In this document: positions 10,289 through 17,782 of the stretch, piece by piece | How the letters are laid out: each line of letters opens with the position of its first letter | Numbering within the stretch: position 1 is the first letter of the stretch | Source of the DNA: Bacteroidales bacterium | GTDB lineage: Bacteria; Bacteroidota; Bacteroidia; Bacteroidales; UBA932 | Reading direction: 5' to 3' | DNA length: 64,000 bases | NCBI GenBank assembly: GCA_017399865.1 | Contig: JAFQAT010000010.1 | Coordinates: 17,853-81,852 of the forward strand | The notes under the pieces: generated by a model | Databases searched by the model: none | Told to the model about the DNA's origin: nothing | Seen by the model: the letters and a program-made list of their open reading frames with translations, nothing else | Position numbers and translations under genes: made by a program

Positions 10289-10311
10289 TGGTTATTAGTT
10301 TTTTGTGTTTG

Positions 10312-11469
10312 TTATTTCAGATTCTTGTCAATCAGACGGTTGAGACGCTTCACAGACTCTCCGGTAGTCAATGCGTCCGGCTCTGTATTCATGCAGTAGT
10401 CGACGAGACGGTCTACCGTTGATGTCGCCACGTGCATGCGGGTGTCGCTCGATGCGTAATAGATGAACACTTTTCCGTCTTCGTCAGCGATCCATCCGTT
10501 CGAGAAGAGGACGTTCATCACGTCGCCGATGTACTCCTCACCCTCAGGCACCATGAAGAATCCTGCAGGATCTGCAATCACCTTTGTCGGATCCTCGAGG
10601 GATGTCATGTACATGTAGAGTACATAGCGGAGACCTGAAGCACAGCCGCGTACGCCGTGGGCAAGATGGAGCCAGCCCTTGTCGGTCTTTATCGGATGAG
10701 GACCTTCGCCATTCTTCACTTCCTTGATGGTGTGGTAGAACCTCTGGTTGATGATCTTCTCCTCGGTAACGACGGCATGCTCCATGCTGTCTACAAGGGC
10801 CCAGCCGATTCCGCCGCCGCTGCCCGCATCGATGAATCCGTCCTGCGGACGTGTATAAAGGGCATACTTGCCGTCCACGAACTCAGGGTGGAGAACGACG
10901 TTGCGCTGCTGCGACTTCGACTCGAGGTCAGGAAGGCGCTCCCAGTTCACGAGGTCCTTGGTACGTGCGATGCCGGCTGCAGCAACAGCAGAAGAAAGAT
11001 CTCCAGCTGGAGCATCAGGATCCTTGCGCTCTACGCAGAATATGCCGTAGATCCATCCGTCCTCATGTGCAGTCAGACGCATGTCGTAAACGTTTGTCGC
11101 AGGCTCGCCATATTCCGGCATAGTGATCGGACGGTCCCAGAAACGGAAGTTGTCCACACCGTTCGGACTTTCAGCGACAGCAAAGAAAGACTTGCGGTCA
11201 GCACCCTCGACACGCACCACGAGAACATACTTTCCGTTCCACTTGATTGCACCGGAATTGAATGCGGCATGGATGCCGAAACGCTCCATGAGATACGGAT
11301 TCGTCTCCTTGTTCATGTCATACCTCCAGAACAGAGGAGCATGGTCTCCGGTAAGGATAGGGAATCTGTAGCGCTCATAGACGCCGTTTCCCTCGATAGC
11401 TTCATTCTTTCTGGTAATGAGGGCCTCGTGCTCTGCCTTAAGCCACTCAAGTCTTTTTTCAAAAGTCAT
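10312..11469 (-). CDS. GH130 4-O-beta-D-mannosyl-D-glucose phosphorylase (copy 1)
   Basis: Cytoplasmic enzyme that phosphorolyses mannosyl-beta-1,4-glucose to alpha-mannose 1-phosphate and glucose. 385 residues from the chosen ATG at 11469; an in-frame extension to 11565 was rejected because the second copy also starts at MNFEQRL and the extension has no family similarity and covers the promoter. The protein closely matches the B. fragilis enzyme as I remember it, including [39 protein letters not shown] and the catalytic Asp129 in [13 protein letters not shown] (Asp131 in the B. fragilis enzyme). No signal peptide. It is the first gene of the leftward operon, diverging from the epimerase. 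By my alignment it differs from copy 2 (31195-32352) at about 25 of 385 positions. Confidence 0.96.
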   Translation of the reverse strand: MTFEKRLEWLKAEHEALITRKNEAIEGNGVYERYRFPILTGDHAPLFWRYDMNKETNPYLMERFGIHAAFNSGAIKWNGKYVLVVRVEGADRKSFFAVAESPNGVDNFRFWDRPITMPEYGEPATNVYDMRLTAHEDGWIYGIFCVERKDPDAPAGDLSSAVAAAGIARTKDLVNWERLPDLESKSQQRNVVLHPEFVDGKYALYTRPQDGFIDAGSGGGIGWALVDSMEHAVVTEEKIINQRFYHTIKEVKNGEGPHPIKTDKGWLHLAHGVRGCASGLRYVLYMYMTSLEDPTKVIADPAGFFMVPEGEEYIGDVMNVLFSNGWIADEDGKVFIYYASSDTRMHVATSTVDRLVDYCMNTEPDALTTGESVKRLNRLIDKNLK

Positions 11470-11514
11470 GATTATAAAATTAATTAATAAAGTTAAAGCT
11501 TTTTTTGGAGTGTA

Positions 11515-11546
11515 CAAAATTAAATCATCGACTTGGGTCTGACAAA
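11515..11546 (-). promoter_or_regulatory. Bacteroidota -33/-7 promoter of the leftward mannan operon
   Basis: On the minus strand, -33 TTTG (11543-11546) is followed after 20 bases by -7 TAATTTTG (11515-11522), matching TTTG-(19-21)-TAnnTTTG. The GH130 start lies 46 bases downstream of the -7 box. This is the best-matched promoter in the window. Confidence 0.7.
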
Positions 11547-11608
11547 TACATATTTGACAATTCATTATACTTTTTTAACAATTTATACACTTCTATCGCC
11601 TGAATTGC

Positions 11609-11616
11609 TATATTTG
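11609..11616 (+). promoter_or_regulatory. -7 element upstream of mannobiose 2-epimerase copy 1
   Basis: TATATTTG matches TAnnTTTG and ends 20 bases before the epimerase ATG at 11637. No good -33 TTTG is found at the expected distance (TTTA at 11582-11585 is the nearest). It diverges from the GH130 promoter within the same 167-base intergenic region, so a regulator bound here could control both directions. Confidence 0.55.
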
Positions 11617-11636
11617 TAAAAACCCCGAAAACAGAA

Positions 11637-12854
11637 ATGTCAACAACAGAAATAACATCAGCAGAGCTGCTGGCGGCACAGGCGCTGGCCTCTCAGGTAA
11701 AGAAGGAAATAACAGGCAACATCCTCCCGTACTGGATGGAACGGATGTGCTCTCCGGACGGAGGATTCTACGGACAGATCACCGGACAGGAAGAGCTGCA
11801 CGCAGAAGCGCCGGTAGGAAACATAATGACAGCCAGAGTGTTATGGACATTCGCATCCGCATACAGAATCTTCGGAAATCCGGAATATCTGGCAATGGCC
11901 GAAAAGGCGAAGAAGTTCATCATAGACAGGTTCGTCGATCCTGAATACGGAGGAACGTATTGGTCTCTGAATCCGGACAGCACCCCGCTCGACACGAAGA
12001 AGCAGATCTATGCGATAGCATTCACGATATACGGACTCGCCGAACTGAATCGTGCGACCGGAGACGCACAGGCTCTGGAGTATGCAATCATGCTCTTCCG
12101 CTCGATCGAAGACCATAGCTTCGACACAGAGAAGGACGGATATTTCGAGGCCTTCACCCGCACATGGGAGAAGATAGAAGACATGCGCCTGAGCGACAAG
12201 GATGCCAATGAAAGCAAGACGATGAACACGCACCTCCATGTGCTGGAGGCATACACATGCCTCTTCCGTGTATGGAAGAACCCTCTTCTGGAAAAGCGTC
12301 TGCGCGGGCTGATCTCCATCTTCGAAGAGAAGATCCTCGGAGCCGACGGCCACCTGAAGCTCTTCTTCAACGACGACTGGCACTGCGGATACGACATATT
12401 CTCATACGGTCATGACATCGAAGCATCATGGCTCATGCATGAGGCCGCCCTCGTACTCGGCGACCCTGCCGTACTCGAGCGAATGGACGAAGTCGTGCCG
12501 CGAATCTACAAAGCCGCTATGGAAGGATTCAAGGAGAACGGAGGCATGATCTACGAAAGGTCCGGAAGCCATGTCGACGCTGACTTCCACTGGTGGGTGC
12601 AGGCAGAGACGGTCGTAGGATGCTTCAACCTCTGGGAGCATTTCGGCTCGACCGAAGGCCTTGAAAACGCCCTGATGTGCTGGGATTTCATCAAAGCGCA
12701 CATAATCGACAAGAAAAACGGCGAATGGCACTGGAGTCTGCGCGCAGAGGGCACCGTGAACCGGGACGACGACAAGGCCGGCTTCTGGAAATGCCCTTAC
12801 CACAACGGCCGCATGTGCATGGAGGTCATCGAACGGATGGCACAGATCGCATAA
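11637..12854 (+). CDS. Mannobiose/cellobiose 2-epimerase (AGE superfamily), copy 1
   Basis: Cytoplasmic 405-residue (alpha/alpha)6-barrel enzyme that converts beta-1,4-mannobiose to mannosylglucose, the substrate of GH130. Family marks are FYGQI near residue 45, NTHLHVLEAY (198-207), SYGHDIEASWL with His259, and CPYHNGRM with His389; His259 and the equivalent of His389 are the catalytic pair in characterised cellobiose 2-epimerases. Length is normal for the family. No signal peptide. It is divergent from the GH130-transporter operon. A second copy at 28703-29914 is about 70% identical by eye. The DNA here is visibly more GC-rich than that of copy 2. Epimerase versus N-acylglucosamine epimerase is decided by the neighbouring GH130. 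Confidence 0.94.
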   Translation: MSTTEITSAELLAAQALASQVKKEITGNILPYWMERMCSPDGGFYGQITGQEELHAEAPVGNIMTARVLWTFASAYRIFGNPEYLAMAEKAKKFIIDRFVDPEYGGTYWSLNPDSTPLDTKKQIYAIAFTIYGLAELNRATGDAQALEYAIMLFRSIEDHSFDTEKDGYFEAFTRTWEKIEDMRLSDKDANESKTMNTHLHVLEAYTCLFRVWKNPLLEKRLRGLISIFEEKILGADGHLKLFFNDDWHCGYDIFSYGHDIEASWLMHEAALVLGDPAVLERMDEVVPRIYKAAMEGFKENGGMIYERSGSHVDADFHWWVQAETVVGCFNLWEHFGSTEGLENALMCWDFIKAHIIDKKNGEWHWSLRAEGTVNRDDDKAGFWKCPYHNGRMCMEVIERMAQIA

Positions 12855-12880
12855 TTCGCTATCTACCAATCCCTTACGCT

Positions 12881-12912
12881 AAATCGCCTGCTCCATACGC
12901 CGCAGGCGATTT
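12881..12912 (+). terminator. Hairpin terminator after epimerase copy 1
   Basis: A perfect 10-base inverted repeat, AAATCGCCTG (12881-12890) and CAGGCGATTT (12903-12912), with a 12-base loop, lies 27 bases after the epimerase stop. The U tract is only three bases, so termination strength is uncertain. It separates the epimerase from the GH43 gene. Confidence 0.6.
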
Positions 12913-12953
12913 AATGCAAATCACTAATAATCAACATTTTATACAACCACACT

Positions 12954-14498
12954 ATGAAAAGATTCATCACATCGCTGGCGCTGTCATTCATGATGGTCTG
13001 CGCTTTTGCCCAGGGATACACAAACCCTGTCGTAACCGGATTCTGCCCCGATCCGAGCATCTGTCGGGCAGGCGATGATTACTATCTGGTGGCCAGCAGC
13101 TTCCAGTATTTTCCGGGTGTTCCGCTCTACCACAGCAAGGACCTCGTGAACTGGAAGCAGGTGGGACATGTGCTGACCCGCGACTCGCAGCTCCAGCTCG
13201 AGAATGCGAATTCGAGCCAGGGCATCTTCGCCCCTACCCTCCGCTACCATGACGGCAAGTTCTATATGATCACGACCAACATCTCAAGCCTCGGCAATTT
13301 CATCGTCACGGCGGAAGACCCGCTCGGAGAGTGGTCGGACCCGATTCCGGTGAAGATGGGCGGCATAGACCCTTCCCTCTTCTGGGACGAGGACGGCAGC
13401 TGCTGGTACACCGGCTCGACCGGCACAAGCGTGATGATAAGCAGGATAAATCCGGACACAGGAGAGATTCTTTCGAAGCCGAAAGTGGTCTGGAACGGCA
13501 TGGGAGGCCGATATCCTGAAGCACCGCATATCTACAAGAAGGACGGATGGTACTATCTGATGATAGCCGAAGGCGGCACGGAATTCGCCCACAGCGAGAC
13601 CATCGCCCGCAGCCGCAACATCGAAGGTCCGTACGATCCGGCACCACACAACCCGATCATGACCCACTTCACTGCCGCTGCGCAGACCAGCCCTATCCAG
13701 GGCGTGGGACATGCCGACCTCGTACAGGCCCACGACGGCTCATGGTGGCTCGTGTGCCTGGCCTTCCGCGTCAACCACGGACTCATCCACCTTCTCGGCC
13801 GCGAGACCTTCCTCGCTCCTGTCCGCTGGGACAAGAACGCATGGCCGGTGGTCAACGGAAACGGCGAGATCGCGCTCAAGATGGACGTCCCTACCCTCCC
13901 TCTCAAGCCATTCGAACCAGCGCCTGCGCGCAATGAGTTCGACGAGCCTCTCGGACCTGAATGGTCATGGCTGCGCAATCCTGTAAAGGAACGCTACAGC
14001 ATCGAGGGCGGCAGGCTGCGCATGTGGGGATCGGCTGAGGGCCTCAACGAGAGAAGGGTGTCTCCGTCGTTCGTCGGTTTCCGCCAGAAGGAGTTCGATT
14101 TCCTGGCAGAGACATGCGTGCAGCTCGTCAACGCACGCTCGGGAGACAAGGCCGGAATGACCGTCTATATGGACTACAACGGACATTATGACGTATATGT
14201 CGAGAAGAAGGGAGGAAAGCTGGTGGTCGGAACGAACTATACCTTCGGTCCTGTTAACCATGTCGAGGAAATCCCTGTGAATGCTTCGAAGGTATGGCTC
14301 CGTCTGACAGGAAACCGCATGCAGTATCATCTCTGGTACTCTACCGACGGCAAGAACTTCAAGGAAACCGGCGTAGCTGACGCGAGGTTCATCAGTACAG
14401 AAACTCTCGGCAACTTCACCGGCATCATGCTGGGCCTCTGGGCCCAGTCCCCTTCGCAGAAGGGATATGCCGATTTCGATTATTTCGAATACCGCTAA
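12954..14498 (+). CDS. GH43-family glycoside hydrolase with C-terminal beta-sandwich
   Basis: 514-residue exported enzyme; signal peptide 1-20 (CAFAQ) and no lipobox cysteine, so probably periplasmic. The five-bladed propeller (about 22-310) carries the three GH43 carboxylates: Asp33 (CPDPS), Asp139 (GGIDPS) and Glu189 (RYPEAPH). Residues about 325-514 form the concanavalin-like domain (GH43_C2 type) usual in beta-xylosidase/alpha-L-arabinofuranosidase members. Activity on xylosides or arabinosides is a family-level expectation; its position beside mannan genes could mean removal of side chains, or independent xylan use. No clear promoter was found in the 41 bases after the preceding hairpin. 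GC content is high compared with the large mannan operon. Confidence 0.9.
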   Translation: MKRFITSLALSFMMVCAFAQGYTNPVVTGFCPDPSICRAGDDYYLVASSFQYFPGVPLYHSKDLVNWKQVGHVLTRDSQLQLENANSSQGIFAPTLRYHDGKFYMITTNISSLGNFIVTAEDPLGEWSDPIPVKMGGIDPSLFWDEDGSCWYTGSTGTSVMISRINPDTGEILSKPKVVWNGMGGRYPEAPHIYKKDGWYYLMIAEGGTEFAHSETIARSRNIEGPYDPAPHNPIMTHFTAAAQTSPIQGVGHADLVQAHDGSWWLVCLAFRVNHGLIHLLGRETFLAPVRWDKNAWPVVNGNGEIALKMDVPTLPLKPFEPAPARNEFDEPLGPEWSWLRNPVKERYSIEGGRLRMWGSAEGLNERRVSPSFVGFRQKEFDFLAETCVQLVNARSGDKAGMTVYMDYNGHYDVYVEKKGGKLVVGTNYTFGPVNHVEEIPVNASKVWLRLTGNRMQYHLWYSTDGKNFKETGVADARFISTETLGNFTGIMLGLWAQSPSQKGYADFDYFEYR

Positions 14499-14597
14499 AA
14501 ATCAGCGGCTCGTGATGGAGAGCGACATGCCACCCCCGGCTAGGGGGATATCCTCGAAGAGGAAGGGGGTCGCCGTAATCACGAGCCGCTGATTTTT
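14497..14597. repeat. Structured dispersed repeat, copy 1, between convergent genes
   Basis: A 20-base perfect outer stem, AAAAATCAGCGGCTCGTGAT (14497-14516) and its complement (14578-14597), starts inside the GH43 stop codon and ends in a T run, so it can act as a terminator. Its loop holds the repeat core: an inner stem GCGAC/GTCGC, a hairpin CCCCCGGCTAGGGGG (14532-14546) and a hairpin CCTCGAAGAGG (14552-14562). The core recurs at 20294-20399 with different stem sequences and, truncated, at 27177-27195. Confidence 0.8.
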
Positions 14598-14606
14598 TTG
14601 TGTGTT

Positions 14607-15107
14607 CTACATAGAAGAGGCGGCAGCTTTGGCGATCAGGGTTTCGACCTCCTTACGGTCCATGGTACAGTCTATGCAGATGAACTGGACATCATTGCCG
14701 GAACGGCACAGGAAGACAAAATTTTCAATGGTCTTGTCATTTCCGACAGTGTATATGTTCACATTATCCCCGTCATCCTTTACCTCCATCAGCAGTTCAT
14801 AGCGTCCTTTGCTGATCATTACCTTGACATCCTCGGCAAGGCTGCTTCCCTGCTGGGATCCGCTCATGTCCAGCATATAGAACCCGCTGAACGAACGGAT
14901 CAGCGGCGCCAGATCCATGTTCTCCCCTTCCGCCACCTCGACGTTCAGCTCGGGAATCTTTCCTATGAGCTTGAACATTGCCGGTGAGATGTAGACTGCA
15001 GACACACCCTGCGAGTCAGAATACTTGTTGTAGATGTTTCTTCCTTCCTGTGCGTACGCTCCGACTGCCGCCAGGAGGGCAAATGCTATTAAAATTATCT
15101 TTTTCAT
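14607..15107 (-). CDS. DUF4252 family exported protein (A)
   Basis: 166-residue protein; signal peptide ends near residue 20 (GAYAQ). The start at 15107 is chosen because the MKKIILIAFALLA signal begins there; an upstream in-frame ATG at 15146 would place 13 charged residues ahead of the signal and overlap the preceding gene. The sequence (VSAVYISPAMFKLIG, LIRSFSGFYMLDM, RYELLMEVKDDGDNVNIYTVGND) fits the DUF4252 family of Bacteroidota, whose function is unknown. It is the last gene of a four-gene cluster: DUF4252 (B), ECF sigma, anti-sigma-like protein, DUF4252 (A). The cluster as a whole suggests an envelope-responsive regulon; no function for DUF4252 itself can be claimed. Confidence 0.82.
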   Translation of the reverse strand: MKKIILIAFALLAAVGAYAQEGRNIYNKYSDSQGVSAVYISPAMFKLIGKIPELNVEVAEGENMDLAPLIRSFSGFYMLDMSGSQQGSSLAEDVKVMISKGRYELLMEVKDDGDNVNIYTVGNDKTIENFVFLCRSGNDVQFICIDCTMDRKEVETLIAKAAASSM

Positions 15108-15114
15108 ATTCCTG

Positions 15115-15513
15115 TTATTCTGAAAAGACCGAAGAGGTCCTGTCAATTATTTCTTCTGTTTTTTCCGCCATGGCGAGGCCTTTATGAATTTCGCCCGACA
15201 TTATTGCAAAGGCTTTTTCAAGTTCTGCATATGCAAGATACGGGTCTGTGAAGGTGTCTTCAGGCTCATCCTGTCGGCCTGACAGGCCCAGTCCGGCTCC
15301 GACAAGAAGAGCAGCTGCCGCCGCGGCAGAGAGAACTCTCACCATCCTGACACGGCCACCCTTACGGGACTCATCCTCCGTCAGCCGTTCCAGGACTTCC
15401 AGACCGTCCTCCAGACGGGATGCGAAAGCGTCCGGCACAGAGATGTTTTCGTCCATGGATGCAGCTTCCAGCTGCTCCAGAGACATCTTTTCTATATCCT
15501 TTGATGATTTCAT
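15115..15513 (-). CDS. Small single-pass membrane protein, putative anti-sigma factor
   Basis: 132 residues with one hydrophobic segment at about 55-78 (VRVLSAAAAAALLVGAGLGL) flanked by a charged N-terminal half, in the cytoplasm, and an acidic periplasmic tail containing DPYLAYAELEKAFAIMSGEI. Its ATG overlaps the ECF sigma stop by four bases (ATGA), indicating translational coupling. Size, topology and position are those of Bacteroidota anti-sigma factors that hold an ECF sigma at the membrane, but no zinc-binding or FecR domain is recognisable, so the role is inferred from context. Confidence 0.7.
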   Translation of the reverse strand: MKSSKDIEKMSLEQLEAASMDENISVPDAFASRLEDGLEVLERLTEDESRKGGRVRMVRVLSAAAAAALLVGAGLGLSGRQDEPEDTFTDPYLAYAELEKAFAIMSGEIHKGLAMAEKTEEIIDRTSSVFSE

Positions 15514-15992
15514 ATCCTTAACTTTTGCCTGAGGGTTTTTCTTGCCGTGCTTACCAGGACCCTTACATGTACCTGTGAAAGGCCGGTCCGTCTTGATATT
15601 TCCTTGTATTCCAGTCCGTCCAGGACCATCAGTTTCATCACTTCCGCCTGCCTGTCGGGCAGCTTGTCCATCTCCTCCAGCACCTTGGTCAGAAGGTCCT
15701 TTGCTGCAAGGCTGCTTTCCGGAGGAGGATCATCGGCAGGAATCCCAACATCCGGGAACTCATGCCTCCTTATCTCGCGACGCCGTATCCTGTCCAGACA
15801 GATGTTCTTCAGAAGGGCCATCCCATATGCCGCCGGATTCCTTACCTCATCGAGTCCGCTGCGGCCGGTCCAGAGCTTGAGATACAGCTCCTGCACGGCA
15901 TCCTCCGCATCCTGCTGCGACTCCAGCATATAGAAAGCGGCGCGGTAGAACCTCTCAGCATACGGCATCCATATGTCCCTGAACCCTGTCAT
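15510..15992 (-). CDS. ECF-type RNA polymerase sigma factor
   Basis: 160-residue sigma-70 family protein of the extracytoplasmic type. Region 2 is visible at about residues 8-75 (YMLESQQDAEDAVQELYLKLW) and region 4 at about 105-157 (LPDRQAEVMKLMVLDGLEYKEISRRTG, with the helix-turn-helix LSQVHVRVLVSTARKTLRQ). The stop overlaps the start of the membrane protein that follows, and the DUF4252 gene upstream ends 1 base before this start, so the cluster is one operon. It is not next to any SusC/FecR gene and is more likely to regulate an envelope regulon than the mannan loci. Confidence 0.92.
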   Translation of the reverse strand: MTGFRDIWMPYAERFYRAAFYMLESQQDAEDAVQELYLKLWTGRSGLDEVRNPAAYGMALLKNICLDRIRRREIRRHEFPDVGIPADDPPPESSLAAKDLLTKVLEEMDKLPDRQAEVMKLMVLDGLEYKEISRRTGLSQVHVRVLVSTARKTLRQKLRI

Positions 15993-15993
15993 C

Positions 15994-16524
15994 CTACATT
16001 TCCATTTCCACGATATCCGCTATCTTGTCTGCGCTGATGCTGCCGAAAAGGCATATCAGGGTACATTCTTCAGGGATGAACACTATCAGATCATCGATCC
16101 TTTCGCCATCCGACGCAGCTGTGCCGTAGACATTGACGGTCTCGCCGTCCTCCTTGACTTCAATGATCTTCTCCGCATGCTTCAGAATCCCGGCAGCCTT
16201 CCTGCTGAAAGAGTCCTTCCGGTCCTGCTCTGCCGCCATGTAATCCACAACGATGATCTTCCTGAGTCCGTCAATAACCTCCAGAGCCATCCTGTCCTCC
16301 TCGTTTTCGGCGCTGGCCTTGGCTATCATCTTTACAAGTCCGAGACCAAGTCCGCCGACGGAGACCACATCAAAACCCTGGTAAAGATTATACTCCCTCA
16401 CCAGGCTGGCCATATCGCCGGAATTGACCTTCCTGCCTGCGGCTTTTGACTCCGGGGATCCTATCCCGGCCGCAAAAGCCGCAAGCAGCACTATTGCAAT
16501 AAATCTTTTCATGTCAGTTTTCAT
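15994..16524 (-). CDS. DUF4252 family exported protein (B)
   Basis: 176 residues with an N-terminal signal (MKRFIAIVLLAAFAAGIGS after an initial MKTD; the second ATG at 16512 is an alternative start). Similar in layout to DUF4252 (A): SLVREYNLYQGFDVVSVGG, GLRKIIVVDYM, EKIIEVKEDGETVNVYGTAASDGERIDDLIVFIPEECTLICLFG. It precedes the ECF sigma by one base, unlike the more usual order in which DUF4252 genes follow sigma and anti-sigma. Function unknown. Confidence 0.78.
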   Translation of the reverse strand: MKTDMKRFIAIVLLAAFAAGIGSPESKAAGRKVNSGDMASLVREYNLYQGFDVVSVGGLGLGLVKMIAKASAENEEDRMALEVIDGLRKIIVVDYMAAEQDRKDSFSRKAAGILKHAEKIIEVKEDGETVNVYGTAASDGERIDDLIVFIPEECTLICLFGSISADKIADIVEMEM

Positions 16525-16591
16525 TAAATCCGTTTAACATTCTTTCGAGCGCTCACCATTAAAGACGCACCAGCTTGGATTTTGTTAACGA

Positions 16592-16599
16592 CAAATTTA
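16592..16599 (-). promoter_or_regulatory. Candidate -7 element for the DUF4252/ECF sigma cluster
   Basis: CAAATTTA on plus reads TAAATTTG on minus, matching TAnnTTTG, 67 bases upstream of the DUF4252 (B) start. No -33 TTTG at standard spacing, so this could instead be an ECF-dependent or chance site. Confidence 0.4.
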
Positions 16600-16627
16600 A
16601 AAAACTTTGACTGTTTTCTCTCTTCAA

Positions 16628-16652
16628 TGTCATGCTGAACGAAGTGAAGCAG
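16628..16652. repeat. Dispersed TGTCATGCTGAACGAAG-type intergenic motif
   Basis: The motif resembles TGTCATnCTGAnCGAAGnGAAG sequences that I recall as frequent between genes in Bacteroidota genomes. Only one copy was noticed in this window, so the call rests on memory of the motif. Confidence 0.45.
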
Positions 16653-16688
16653 TTTTTTTACACAGTTCTTAATATCCTTTCAGCAAAA

Positions 16689-16776
16689 ACACCTGTGACA
16701 GTTCTGAGGTAATTACTGCTACAGGTGTTGCTATAATAATGGTATTTGTAGGTCTTTGAAGACACCTGTGACAGTT
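16689..16776. repeat. Short direct and inverted repeat cluster
   Basis: ACACCTGTGACAGTT occurs at 16689-16703 and 16762-16776; AACACCTGT (16688-16696) is also inverted as ACAGGTGTT at 16721-16729. The spacing (73 bases) and the degenerate third partner do not fit CRISPR. It may be the remnant of a mobile palindromic element or a binding-site cluster. Confidence 0.6.
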
Positions 16777-16868
16777 TCTAACGGTTTTCTGACACAGATG
16801 TTGAGCGAGCATCTAACTCTCCTTGCTCCGGTTCCTGATTCTTGGTAAGACATTCTTTGCCGAAGTCA

Positions 16869-17573
16869 TCAATCGAAGCCGGAATACATATTCCAGTAAA
16901 TCGGCTCAGCATGAAATCCTGCAACTTCACAGAACCAGTTCGCTATTTCTACAGGATTATAAGGAGAATCAGGCATACACATGAAGCGTACAGTCTTTGG
17001 ATATTCAGTCACATAGTTCAGCACAGCATTGAAATCTTCAGCATACTGAATAACTTTATTCAACATATCCTCCTGATGTTCATCATCCAGAACAACCGAA
17101 AATCCACCATCAGGAAAGAACTTACCCTCGAACTTACTTTCAGGATCATAGAATTTAGATGCCGGTTCTTTGTGACGATCATAGATCTTACATGAATAGA
17201 AAACCTCCGGCAGATCAAGTATCTCTTTTGGTCCCTTGATCCATGCAACCATATAATTACGCCACAACTCCGGAAGTTCGGTCACTGTATTCGAGATGCT
17301 TCCTGTATGTTCCTGAAGGTGGACATACCCGTTCGCATCGATATAATTCAAGACAGACTCAGCATCATCCGCCTTGAATGCTATCATGTACTCATCTTCG
17401 CATGGAGTAAGATACACCTTCCCATTGGAATCACTGGCATGGAAATAATAAAAATCATCATGGAAAACATATTCCACCTCCGGATCCGGTTCTCCTGCAG
17501 GCTTGTCAGGATCCGCCTGTCCGCAGCCGACTGTCATCATTATCAGCAGAACGGGAAAAACTAACTTCTTCAT
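16869..17573 (-). CDS. Lipoprotein resembling an isolated subtilisin-type protease prodomain
   Basis: 234-residue predicted lipoprotein (MMTVGC, Cys17). The fold signature I recognise is that of the N-terminal pro-region of secreted Bacteroidota S8 proteases: FYYFHASDSNGKVYLTPCEDEYMIAF near the start, FFPDGGFSVVLDDEHQEDM in the middle, and NPVEIANWFCEVAGFHAEP near the end, which resembles the usual AN-x-FYESGLFA-x-AEP close of that pro-region. The protein stops there; no protease catalytic domain follows in the 344 bases downstream. It may be a stand-alone protease inhibitor or chaperone, or the stub of a lost protease. Recognition is from memory of the family pattern and needs a profile search; plain hypothetical lipoprotein is the fallback. 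Confidence 0.6.
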   Translation of the reverse strand: MKKLVFPVLLIMMTVGCGQADPDKPAGEPDPEVEYVFHDDFYYFHASDSNGKVYLTPCEDEYMIAFKADDAESVLNYIDANGYVHLQEHTGSISNTVTELPELWRNYMVAWIKGPKEILDLPEVFYSCKIYDRHKEPASKFYDPESKFEGKFFPDGGFSVVLDDEHQEDMLNKVIQYAEDFNAVLNYVTEYPKTVRFMCMPDSPYNPVEIANWFCEVAGFHAEPIYWNMYSGFD

Positions 17574-17720
17574 AGCATATTACATTTAAACCAACGGTTT
17601 TGCAATATAGTCATTTTTTTGATTATCAATGCTTTTGCCATTAATTCAGGGAAGCGGCCTATTAATAAGTTTAAAAGTTCACCGAAATCTAGGTTTCACT
17701 AGCAGGTCACTTCCCTTTCA

Positions 17721-17768
17721 ATATGACACCCCTCACGGACCCGCGGATCTGTGAGGGTTGTCACATAT
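17721..17768. terminator. Long imperfect palindrome downstream of the aspS transcription unit
   Basis: ATATGACACCCCTCAC (17721-17736) pairs with GTGAGGGTTGTCACATAT (17751-17768), and the centre GGACCCGCGGATC is itself near-palindromic. It lies 15 bases past the stop of the 233-residue protein, where a terminator is expected, but it lacks a U tract. Confidence 0.55.
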
Positions 17769-17782
17769 GTTGTTGAGTTACT

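Larger units (their letters stand above)
16525..16868. other. Gene-free 344-base stretch with short repeats
   Basis: No open reading frame worth calling. It holds a minus-strand -7-like TAAATTTG (16592-16599) suitable for the ECF cluster, the dispersed motif TGTCATGCTGAACGAAG (16628-16644, continuing to 16652), and a cluster of repeats: ACACCTGTGACAGTT twice (16689-16703, 16762-16776) with an inverted ACAGGTGTT between (16721-16729). Confidence 0.7.

Noticed and set aside
11470-11565. Longer GH130 copy 1 frame beginning at 11565
   Set aside because: It would translate the divergent promoter region and add 32 residues absent from copy 2 and from the family.
14497-14597. Reading the palindromic element as a simple terminator only
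   Set aside because: The same core occurs at two other places, one of them upstream of a gene, so a terminator label alone does not explain it.
16681-16800. Possible CRISPR array from ACACCTGTGACAGTT repeats
   Set aside because: Only two direct copies plus an inverted partial copy, spaced 73 bases, with no cas genes in the window.
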